Positions 27,545-35,769 of a stretch of DNA of 64,000 nucleotides are shown here, in pieces (positions within the stretch are counted from its first letter, which is position 1; each line of letters begins with the position of its first letter). The notes beneath the pieces were generated by a model, which saw nothing but the letters and a program-made list of their open reading frames with translations, was not told the origin of the DNA and ran no database searches. The translations under genes were made by a program, and so were the position numbers. This DNA comes from Bog-756 sp963745955 (GTDB lineage Bacteria > Actinomycetota > Acidimicrobiia > Acidimicrobiales > RAAP-2), in NCBI GenBank assembly GCA_963745955.1, contig CAVUZI010000008.1, positions 124,001 through 188,000 of the forward strand. Reading direction: 5' to 3'.

Positions 27545-27571
27545 GACGCCGGTCGGATCGCTTTTGTGACA
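27545..27571 (-). promoter_or_regulatory. ECF41-type promoter TGTCACA-N16-CGTC
   Basis: Minus strand: -35 TGTCACA (27565-27571), 16-nt spacer, -10 CGTC (27545-27548), then 8 nt to ATG 27536. This is the ECF41 consensus as I recall it, located exactly before the gene paired with the ECF41 sigma factor. Confidence 0.8.
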
Positions 27572-27661
27572 CCTGGACACCGTCCCTCGCCCGGCCGAGG
27601 GCCCCTGACCCAGCGGGAGCCGTGGGGCCCGAAGGTCGGCGCGACCCGGGCTCACCCTGGT

Positions 27662-27702
27662 TATAATCACGTTAACGTGCGCGTCAATAAATGATGACGT
27701 GC
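27662..27702 (+). promoter_or_regulatory. MFS/MerR promoter with perfect palindrome
   Basis: TATAAT (27662-27667) is followed directly by the 12-bp palindrome CACGTTAACGTG (27668-27679), which would cover the transcription start. A second imperfect repeat GCGCGTCA (27679-27686) / TGACGTGC (27695-27702) follows. An AT-richer island in this genome; probable operator for the drug-efflux unit. Confidence 0.55.
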
Positions 27703-27746
27703 CGGGAACGTTGGTAGCCACCCAGATCTCGGATCCAAGGTGAGTG

Positions 27747-29598
27747 ATGGCAGTACTCGAAGGATTGAAAGCCGGCCGGGCGCACCGCACGAAGAACGCG
27801 GACGGGAAGCTTGCGGACCTGCCCGCCAACTACAAGTGGATCGCCCTGTTCATCTCGACGCTGGGCATGTTGATGGCGACCATCGACGGCTCGATCGTCC
27901 TGATCGCCCTTCCCGACATCTTCCGCGGCATCGGCCTGGATCCGCTGGAGCCCGGCAACACCTTCTACCTCCTGTGGATGATCCTGGGTTTCCTGGTCAT
28001 CACGAGCGTGCTGGTGGTCAGCCTGGGTCGCATGGGCGACATCTACGGGCGGGTGAGCACCTACAACCTCGGCTTCGCCGTGTTCACCTTCTTCTCCCTG
28101 ATGTTGAGCATCACCTGGATGACCGGTCACGCGGCCGGTGACTGGCTCATCACCATGCGCATCTTCCAGGGGGTCGGGGCGGCCATGCTGATGGCCAACT
28201 CGGCGGCCATCCTGACCGATGTGTTCCCCGACAACCAGCGGGGGATGGCTCTCGGGGTGAACCAGGCGGCTGCGTTCAGCGGTACGTTCATCGGGCTGGT
28301 CCTCGGCGGCCTGCTCGCCCCGATCAACTGGAGACTGATCTTTCTGGTCTCGGTCCCCATCGGACTGTTCGCCACTGTCTTCGGCTATCTCAAACTCCAC
28401 GAGACCAGCCCGCGCCGGCCGGCCCACATCGACTGGCCCGGCAACATCACCTTCGCCTTCGGACTCATCCTGGTGATGGTGGGGATCACCTACGGGATCG
28501 AGCCCTACGGCCACCATGTCATGGGGTGGACCAATCCGTTGGTGCTCTCCTCCCTCGCGGTCGGCGTGGTGCTGCTGATCGCCTTCTGTTTCATCGAGAC
28601 CAAGGTTCCCCAACCGATGTTCCGCCTCCAGCTCTTCAAGATCCGCGCCTTCACCAGCGGCGTGCTGGCCAGCTTCCTGGCCGCATTGAGCCGGGGCGGA
28701 CTGATGTTCATGCTGATCATCTGGTTGCAGGGGATCTGGTTGCCACTTCACGGCTATGCATTCAGCGTGACTCCCCTGTGGGCGGGCATCGCCATGCTCC
28801 CGCTCACCCTCGGCTTCCTGATCGCCGGGCCGACGTCGGGCATTCTCTCGGACCGGTTCGGGGCTCGTCCGTTCGCCACCGGCGGCATGCTCGGCACCGC
28901 GATCTGCTTGGCCCTGCTCGAGTTCCTGCCCGTCGACTTCCCCTACTGGGGGTTCGCAATCGTGCTCCTCCTGACGGGGCTGACCATGGCCGCGTTCGGG
29001 TCGCCCAACCGTGCTGGAGTAATGAACAGCCTGCCGGCCCAGCACCGGGGTGCCGGCTCGGGGATGAACACCACCTTCCAGAACTCGGCGCAGGTGCTGT
29101 CGATCGGGATCTTCTTCACTCTCATGATCGTCGGACTGATGTCATCGCTTCCCCAGAATCTGCTCCACGGACTGGTTGCCCACGGAGTGCCGACTGCTGT
29201 GGCCGGACACGTTGCCCACCTCTCGCCGGTCTCCACGCTGTTCGCCGCATTCCTCGGATACGACCCGATCCAGCACCTGATCGGCGCGCAGACGCTCGGC
29301 CACCTGCCCGCGGCCCAACAGCACGATACTGACCGGTCGTGGCTTCTTCCCCAGCCTGATCAGCGCACCGTTCCGGTCAGGTCTGCACGCCGCCCTCGAC
29401 TTCGCCATTGTGGCCAGCCTGCTCGCGGCAGCGGCCTCGTGGCTCAGGGGCGGTCGGTACGTCTACTCCGAGCCCGACGACCGCCCCGCCCGGGAGGAGG
29501 CCGGTGAACCCGAACTCGCCGAACCCCGCGTCCCGCTGCCCGTTGGTGCCACGGACGATATCTCGGCGGCGTCGATCGCACAGGTGGAGGCCGGATGA
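27747..29598 (+). CDS. MFS drug efflux transporter, DHA2 (14-TMS) family
   Basis: About 617 residues. Major facilitator pump of the EmrB/QacA type: IALFISTLGMLMATIDGSIV with the DHA2 motif D1-like acidic residue in TM1, SLGRMGDIYGRVSTYNLG (motif A), MRIFQGVGAAMLMANSAAIL (motif B), and GVNQAAAFSGTFIGLVLGG (motif C). Fourteen hydrophobic helices, the last ones after a one-base insertion near 29322 that otherwise truncates FFPSLISAPFRSGLHAALDF. Probably proton-driven export of a toxic compound. Stop overlaps the MerR start (ATGA). Start ATG 27747, with GTG 27744 as an alternative. Confidence 0.88.
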
Positions 29599-30092
29599 TC
29601 ACCAGGAACGCCACCACGCAGCCGGCTCCTGCCGTTCTGCGTATCGGCGAGGTCGCCAAGCTGACCGGGCTGACCACCCGCACGCTGCGCTACTGGGAGG
29701 AGCTCGGGCTGATCCGGCCGAGCAGCTACCGCGAGAAGGGGGAACGCCTCTACTCCCAGACGGACATGGCCCGGGTGACGCGGATCCGGGACCTTCAGGA
29801 GTTGCTGGGGTTCTCACTGGCCGAGGTCCGGGTGGTCCTCGACACCGAGGACATCGATGTCCTCGACCGTTTGCGATCGGAGTACCGGTGGGCCGAACCG
29901 GGCCCCGACCACCAGGCGGACTCCGACCACCGGCGGCAGCTGCTCGACGAGGCAATCGAGGCCAACGACAAGCTCCTGGTTCGCCTCGACAACACACTGG
30001 CTCGGATCGGTGCCTTCAGGGACGAGCGAGCGGCCAAGGCGATCCGGTTACGAGAGGCTCGTCGCGAGGTTGACGACGAGCCGGACCGATAG
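29595..30092 (+). CDS. MerR family transcriptional regulator
   Basis: 165 residues, intact. Winged-helix MerR domain: LRIGEVAKLTGLTTRTLRYWEELGLI, then ERLYSQTDMARVTRIRDL, followed by a long dimerisation coiled coil (HRRQLLDEAIEANDKLLVRLDNTLAR). No conserved metal Cys pair, so it belongs with the drug- or small-molecule-sensing members. ATG in a 4-nt overlap with the MFS pump stop, so it is co-expressed with the transporter and is the likely regulator of the promoter at 27662. Confidence 0.88.
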   Translation: MITRNATTQPAPAVLRIGEVAKLTGLTTRTLRYWEELGLIRPSSYREKGERLYSQTDMARVTRIRDLQELLGFSLAEVRVVLDTEDIDVLDRLRSEYRWAEPGPDHQADSDHRRQLLDEAIEANDKLLVRLDNTLARIGAFRDERAAKAIRLREARREVDDEPDR

Positions 30093-30206
30093 GGTCGCCC
30101 GTTCGGTGATGGGGAAGACCTGTGGCCGTGCTCCGGTCCTCCTGAGGCGGCCGGGTGCTTTTCACCTCAGCAGGGTGCCGTTGTCAGTTTCCGAATTTGC
30201 CCGTTT

Positions 30207-30279
30207 TATCGGCTACAGCCGATAGAAACAGTTGCATGAGCCATCGGCTGTAGCCGATAATTCGGCCAATTTCGAAATT
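30207..30279. promoter_or_regulatory. Paired palindromic operators and AT-rich palindrome
   Basis: TATCGGCTACAGCCGATA (30207-30224, perfect 8-2-8) and ATCGGCTGTAGCCGAT (30243-30258, perfect 7-2-7) have centres 35 bp apart. AATTTCGAAATT (30268-30279) follows. All lie in an unusually AT-rich spacer (30093-30375) before the dienelactone hydrolase gene. Cognate regulator unknown; nothing else in this gap. Confidence 0.7.
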
Positions 30280-30375
30280 CCGAGAAGCGACGTGAGGCAC
30301 CAACGGATTTCCAATTCTGACGATTCATGCCCACCGACAGAATCGACCCACCGACAGAACAGGAGCTCCACTTCG

Positions 30376-31123
30376 ATGAGCGATGCGATGAGGGCAGAGA
30401 CGGTCCGGATCACCGGTGACGGTGGTGACGAGATCGAGGCCTATCTGGCCCAGCCATTGGACGGACCGTCCACCGGAGGGGTGGTGGTCATCCATCACAT
30501 GCCGGGATACGACGAGGCCACCAAGGAGATCACCAGGAAGTTCGCCGTCCATGGCTATCTCGCCATCTGTCCCAACCTCTACGATCGCGAGGCTCCCGGG
30601 GCCAGTCCCGACGATGCCGCGGCCACGGCCCGGGCCCAGGGTGGTGTGCCGGATGCCGCGCCTGGTCGGAGACGTCGGGGGGGCGGCCGCCCACCTCCGG
30701 TCAGAGGCACGTTCCAATGGCAAGGTGGCCACCATCGGGTACTGCTCCGGCGGCCGCCAATCGTTCCTCGCCGCCTGCAGCCTTGACCTCGATGCCGCTG
30801 TCGACTGCTATGGCGCCTTCGTCGTCGCTCCCGCACCCGAGGGCCTGCCGCTCAAGGTCCGGCCCATCGTCCACTTGGCCGAGAACCTGTCGTGCCCTCT
30901 GCTCGGACTGTTCGGGGCCGAGGACAAGTACCCGTCACCCGAGGAGGTGGCCGAGCTCGAGAAGGCGCTCACCGACGCGGGCAAGGAGTTCGAGTTCCAT
31001 ACCTACGAAGGGGCCGGCCATGCCTTCTTCGCCACCGATCGGCCCAGTTACCGACCCGAGGCGGCCGGCGAGGGCTGGCAACGGATCTGGGAGTTCTTCG
31101 GGCGCCATCTGGGCAAGAGCTGA
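30376..31123 (+). CDS. Dienelactone hydrolase family protein
   Basis: About 249 residues. Alpha/beta hydrolase of the dienelactone hydrolase family with the Cys nucleophile in IGYCSGGR, Asp in FGAEDKYPSP and His in EGAGHAFF. N-terminal VVVIHHMPGYDEATKEIT is the oxyanion region. Family members cleave lactones such as dienelactone in chloroaromatic breakdown, or act as carboxymethylenebutenolidases. One insertion near 30650 shifts the frame between ATARAQGG and MPRLVGDVGGAAAHL. AGGAG ribosome site 10 nt before ATG 30376. Directly followed by a DUF6295 gene. Confidence 0.8.
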
Positions 31124-31135
31124 GGGAGGATCGCA

Positions 31136-31417
31136 ATGTGCACATATCAGACCACCACGCTGGGCGTGCGGGGCAGCGGCAAGGGAGCACAGGGGTGGTT
31201 TCCGGTGTCCGACGCCACCGTCTACTTCGACCATCCGGTCCATGCCAGTGCTGACCATACCCTGAACATCGATCTGCTCAATCCCGCACGCGGTGCTGGT
31301 GCCAGGGTGGCTCTCGAGCTCGATCCCCGATCGGCCCGGGCGCTGGCCGAAGCCATCCTCGAGACCCTGGAGGCCGTCCCCGCCACCCTGCTGGGCCCGG
31401 TGGAGCGGAACGCCTGA
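31136..31417 (+). CDS. DUF6295 family small protein
   Basis: 93 residues, intact. Begins MCTYQTTTLGVRGSGKGAQG, with VYFDHPVHASADHTLNIDLL in the middle and a C-terminal helix DPRSARALAEAILETLE. This matches a small actinobacterial family (DUF6295 as I recall) often placed next to dienelactone hydrolases; role unknown. GGGAGGA ribosome site, 12 nt after the hydrolase stop, so co-transcribed and a probable functional partner. Confidence 0.75.
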   Translation: MCTYQTTTLGVRGSGKGAQGWFPVSDATVYFDHPVHASADHTLNIDLLNPARGAGARVALELDPRSARALAEAILETLEAVPATLLGPVERNA

Positions 31418-31442
31418 ACGAGCCCGCGGGCCGCGACCTCGA

Positions 31443-32081
31443 CTACTGGGGCGGGGGCATCTGCCCGGGCGGTGGCGGTGCGTCCCGGGGTGGCGGCGGT
31501 GGATAGCCGGGCATGGGTGGGGGCGGCGGCGCCGGAGGGGGGTACCCGCCCTGCGGGGGATAGCCGGGTGGGGGCGGGGGATAGCCGGGTTCCGGGGCGT
31601 AGCCACCGCCGTAGCCCCCACCTGGTTGGCCCCTGCCCTCCGGACCGGCCGGCCCGCGATAGGTGCTCTGACCGAGCCAGAGGATCAGCCAGAAGATGAA
31701 CGGCAGCAGCACGAGCCCGACGGTGAAGCCGGCGCCGTGGCCGAAGCTCTTGGAAATATCGTTGAGCACGAAGATGCTGACGATCAGGAGGCCGATGCTG
31801 GCCAGCAGCCCGATGAGCGGAATCGCACCGAGAAGGTACAAGAGCAGGAACCAACCCCAGACCCTCGGCCTGCCCGCGACTCGCAGCATGATGATGAAGC
31901 GGTAGAGCGGGATGAATGCCGCCCACTTGGGGTGGCCGTAGGATCCCGCCTTCGCGAATGCCCCGTACATCCCGAGGGCCGTGCACAGGTAGTAGATGAG
32001 GAACCAGATGATCGAGGCCGCGATGAATCCGCCTCTTACGTGGGTATTTCCTTGGGTGGTTGCTGCCAACAGGTGTCCCAT
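31443..32081 (-). CDS. DUF5684-like membrane protein with Pro-rich tail
   Basis: 212 residues, intact from ATG 32081 (AAGGGGAGTG ribosome site). Four to five membrane helices: IIWFLIYYLCTALGMYGAF, FIPLYRFIIML, GWFLLLYLLGAIPLIGLLA, GLLIVSIFVLNDIS and LVLLPFIFWLILWLG. The pattern HPKWAAFIPLYRFI...SFGHGAGFTVGLVLLPFIF fits DUF5684. The last 70 residues are Gly/Pro/Tyr-rich (PGYPPPPPGYPPQ...), a low-complexity cytosolic or surface tail. Function unknown. Convergent to DUF6295. Confidence 0.75.
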   Translation of the reverse strand: MGHLLAATTQGNTHVRGGFIAASIIWFLIYYLCTALGMYGAFAKAGSYGHPKWAAFIPLYRFIIMLRVAGRPRVWGWFLLLYLLGAIPLIGLLASIGLLIVSIFVLNDISKSFGHGAGFTVGLVLLPFIFWLILWLGQSTYRGPAGPEGRGQPGGGYGGGYAPEPGYPPPPPGYPPQGGYPPPAPPPPPMPGYPPPPPRDAPPPPGQMPPPQ

Positions 32082-32190
32082 CACTCCCCTTCGGTACGAT
32101 CGGCCCGGCACGGGACTTACCGCATCCTTGCTATCACCTCAGCCCCCACGAGGCGCCGATGCCGCCGAGGCAGCCGGACAGCCCCGGAAC

Positions 32191-32298
32191 GCCGCACCCC
32201 GGACCGCCGCACCCCCCGAGTGTCGCACCCCCCGAGTGTCGCACCCCTGAGGGTCGCACCCCTGAGTGTCGCACCCCCTGAGTGTCGCACCCCCTGAG
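32191..32298. repeat. Array of 15-17-nt tandem repeats before recC
   Basis: Seven to eight imperfect copies of a unit like TGTCGCACCCCCTGAG (last three nearly identical), ending at the recC -10 box. Repeat units abut without spacers. Confidence 0.85.
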
Positions 32299-32304
32299 TA
32301 GGGT
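32299..32304 (+). promoter_or_regulatory. -10 box TAGGGT for recCBD
   Basis: TAGGGT directly follows the repeat array and ends 8 nt before ATG 32313; predicts a nearly leaderless recCBD mRNA. Confidence 0.4.
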
Positions 32305-32312
32305 CCAGGATC

Positions 32313-35300
32313 ATGATGCGCATCTACTCGGCCGACCGGGCGCTCCCGCTGGTCGGCCGAGTGGCCGACGTGTTGAGTGGTCCACCGGCCGACCCGATGA
32401 CCCCCGAGTGGCTGGCCGTTCCGTCGGACGGGATGCGCAGGTGGTTGACCCTGGAACTGGCCCGGCATCTGGGTGCGAGTGGCCCGGGCCGTGGAGATGG
32501 AGTGGCCGCGAACTTCGTCCGCGCCTATCCGGGGACCCTCGGGAGCTGCGTTCTGGCCGCCGGTCGGGACGATCCGGATCGGGATTCCTGGACCATCGAC
32601 CGCCTGGTCTGGCCGGTGCTGGCCGTCACCCGACGGGCCGGGGACGACCCCGGGCTGGCTGCTCTCCACCGGCTGCCGGCGGGTGCGTCCCGTTACGCAC
32701 AGGCCCGCCGGGTGGCCGACCTCTTCGACCGCTACCACCTGCACCGGCCGGAGATGGTCCGATCGTGGTCGGCCGGCGAGGACGTTGACGGATCCGGGCG
32801 CCGCGTGTCGGACGCTGCTTCCTGGCAGCCATACCTCTGGCGCCTGGTTCGCCACGAGGTCGGCCAACCCAGCCCGCCCGAGCGGTGGCCCGGGTTGCTG
32901 GAACGGGTGGCCGAGGGTGATCTGGTCCTCGACCTTCCCCCACGGCTCGTGTTCTTCGGGTTCACGTTGCTGCCCGGGGGCGGGTTCGTCGACTTGGCGC
33001 GGGCAGTCGCCCGCCACCGGGATGTCCACCTCTTCCTTCTCGAGCCGTCCCGTTTCGACTCCGGCGACCTGCGTCGGACCGGCTCCCATTCGCCCGACGG
33101 CGGACCGCGGCTCCGCGCCGACGACTCCACCGCCGTGATGGTGGAACAGCCCCTCCTGCGCTCGTGGGGCCGGCTGCACCGGGAGACCGCGGTGCTTCTG
33201 GCCCACGCTGAGGCCGAAGGCCTTCCCGAGGCCGAACGGGTCGAGGCCGAACGGGTCGAGGCCGAACGGGTCGAGGCCGAAGACGGGCCCCGCCGGGCCA
33301 GCCTCCTCGATCGCCTGCAACGCGACATCCGATCCAACGCCGGGCCCGGGGAGGCCGAGCAGTATGACCCGGGCGACCGCTCCGTGCAGTTCCACGCCTG
33401 CTTCGGAGCGACCCGCCAGGTGGAGGTGTTGCGCGACGTGCTGTTGCACCTGCTGAACGATCCCGGCTCCGATCTCTGCGAAGACGACATCTTGGTGGTC
33501 TGTCCGGCCATCGAAGCCTTCGCCCCGCTGATCCAGGCGGTCTTCGGCCCCTCAGCCGAGTCGTCGGCACCTTCGCAGCAAGGATCGTCATCGGCCCGCG
33601 GTGCACCCGCACTGCGGTACCGGATCGCCGACCAGTCGATCCGGTCCACCAACCCCCTGCTGAGTGCCACCGTCGCGCTCATCGAGTTGGTCGGTGGCCG
33701 GTTCGAGGCCTCCGCCGTCCTCGACTTCCTGGCTCTCGGGCCGGTCCGCGAGCGGTTCCGGTTCGACGACGAGGAGCTCAACGACATCGCCGACTGGGTC
33801 AACGGAGCCAGTGTCCGATGGGGCCTCGACCCCCCGCATCGGCGTCGGTTCGGGATCCCCGAGGAGATCCGGACCAACACGTGGCAGGCCGCCCTCGACC
33901 GGCTCCTTGTGGGAGCCACCGTTCACGGTGACGACCTCCTCCTCGCCGTGGGCGACGTTGCGCCGTACGAGATGGACCCATCGGCGACCGACACCATCGG
34001 TCGACTGGCCGAGGCCCTCTGGCACCTGCAGCGGATGGTCGTCGAGACGCGCACGTCGCAGTCACTCCTGTCGTGGGTCGGAGTGTTGCGGGAAACGTGT
34101 GCGGCCTTGTTCGCAACCGACCGCGATGGCCGGTGGCAGTCCGACGCGCTCGACCGGATCTTCGACGGGATCCTCGACTCCGCCACCGTCGAGGGCGAGC
34201 AGTCGGCGACGCCCCTCGACTTCGTCGATGTCCGGAGGCTGATCGACGAGCGACTCGAGTCGCTTCCCGGCCGCCCCGACTACTTCCGGGGCGGCATCAC
34301 CGTGAGTTCGCTGACACCGCTCCGCTGGATCCCTTTCCGGGTCGTCTGTCTGCTCGGGATGGATCAGCCGGCGTTCGGTTCGATGTCCGCCCCTGGCGAC
34401 GACCTGGCCGCGGCCGCCCCCGAGCTGGGAGATCCCGAACCCCGGGCCGAAATGCGTCAGTCGTTGCTGGAGGCCGTGCTCTCTGCGGGCGACCATCTGG
34501 TCGTCCTGCGCGACGGCCACGATGTGCGGACCAATCAGGAGGTCCCCCGTGCCGTGGTCGTGGCCGAGCTCTTCGATGCGGTGACCTCGCTGGTCGCACC
34601 TGATCACCGACCGGAGCTCGCCGGCCGACTCGAGATCGACCATCCCCGTCAGCCGTTCGACCCACGTTGCTTCGAGAAGGACGCCCTCGTTCCCGGGATG
34701 CCCTGGGGCTTCGACACGAGGAGCCTGGACGGGGCCCGGGCCCGTCGAGAACCAGCCGGGCGGCAGCCGCCCTTCCTTTCTGCACCACTCGGACCGGTCG
34801 ATGAAGGCGTCGTCGAGTTGGACCAGCTCCGCCGGTTCTTCCGGAATCCCTCCGCCTTCTTCGTGGGTCAGCGTCTCGGGGCGCGTCTGCCCGAGGCCGA
34901 GGAAGAACCTTCGTCGCTCCTCCCGGTGGACTTGATCGGATTGGTGCGCTGGCAGGTGGCCACCAGGATGCTCGATGCCCGGATGGGCGGGGTGACCACC
35001 GACCGGTGGAGAGCAGTCGAGCGGAAGCGGGGAACCCTGCCACCCGGCTCACTGGAGGACCTGGCGGTTGAGGCCATCGAAGCTCGAGGTCGATGCACTG
35101 GTGGGTGCGGCGGCCGCACGGGGAGTCGGAAACGGACCCGCCGAGCCGTTCGAGATCGACGTCGAGTTGGCCGACGGCACCCGAGTGGTGGGATCGGTCC
35201 CGCTCCGTCTCCGGGGCGCATCCCGCGGGCCCGCCCGAGTGGGGTTCTCCCATCTCAAGCCTGAGTACCGGATCCATGCCTGGCTCGACCTCATGAGCCT

Positions 35301-35769
35301 CGGAGCCGCCTGTCCCTCCGAGCGGTGGCGATCGGTGGCCATGGGCAGGGCCGACAAAGCCGGTCTGCCGGCCGACGTGCTCGACATCGGGATCGCCGGT
35401 GACGCTTCCACCTGGTCGTCAACCGCTCTCGGCGCCCTGGCGGTGGCCGTCGACTGCTTCCGGAAGGGCATGCGCGAACCGATCCCGTTCTTCCCCGGCC
35501 TCTCGTACGCGGTGTACCGCGGTACCGTCACACCGGGAGACTGGTCGACGAAATATCCGTACCAGGAGGGGGGCAGTCCATCGGTCGTGCTGGCTCACGG
35601 TCGTCTCGCGTTCAACGAGGTCATGAGCCTCGAGCCCCGACCCGGCGATCCGGGCGATGCCGGTCACCGGGTCTCCCGGTTTGCCGACTACCTCTTCGGG
35701 GCCATGGACGACTCGACCGCAACGTGGTCGGCGGCTCCGTCTGCCGGCGCAGCGAGCCGGCCCGAGTGA
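32313..35769 (+). CDS. recC: Exodeoxyribonuclease V subunit gamma (RecC)
   Basis: About 1152 residues, close to E. coli RecC. Subunit of the RecBCD helicase-nuclease that holds the Chi-scanning channel. N-terminal MRIYSADRALPLVGRVADVL and WLAVPSDGMRRWLTLELARHLG are the RecC start block; FFGFTLLPGGGFVDLARAV, VQFHACFGATRQVEVLRDVL and ITVSSLTPLRWIPFRVVCLL follow in family order; the C-terminal SYAVYRGTVTP part is the inactive nuclease-like domain. One insertion near 35080 shifts the frame. In-frame 15-bp repeats encode (EAERV)3 near residue 310. First gene of recC-recB-recD; its stop overlaps recB by GTGA. Upstream tandem repeats carry the promoter. Confidence 0.9.
33228..33284 (+). repeat. In-frame 15-bp repeat in recC
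   Basis: GAGGCCGAACGGGTC occurs three times perfectly (33228-33272) plus a partial copy, encoding EAERV repeats in an acidic linker of RecC. Confidence 0.9.

Noticed and set aside
32191..32298. Possible CRISPR array
   Set aside because: Repeat units are 15-17 nt and directly adjacent with no unique spacers; no cas genes nearby.
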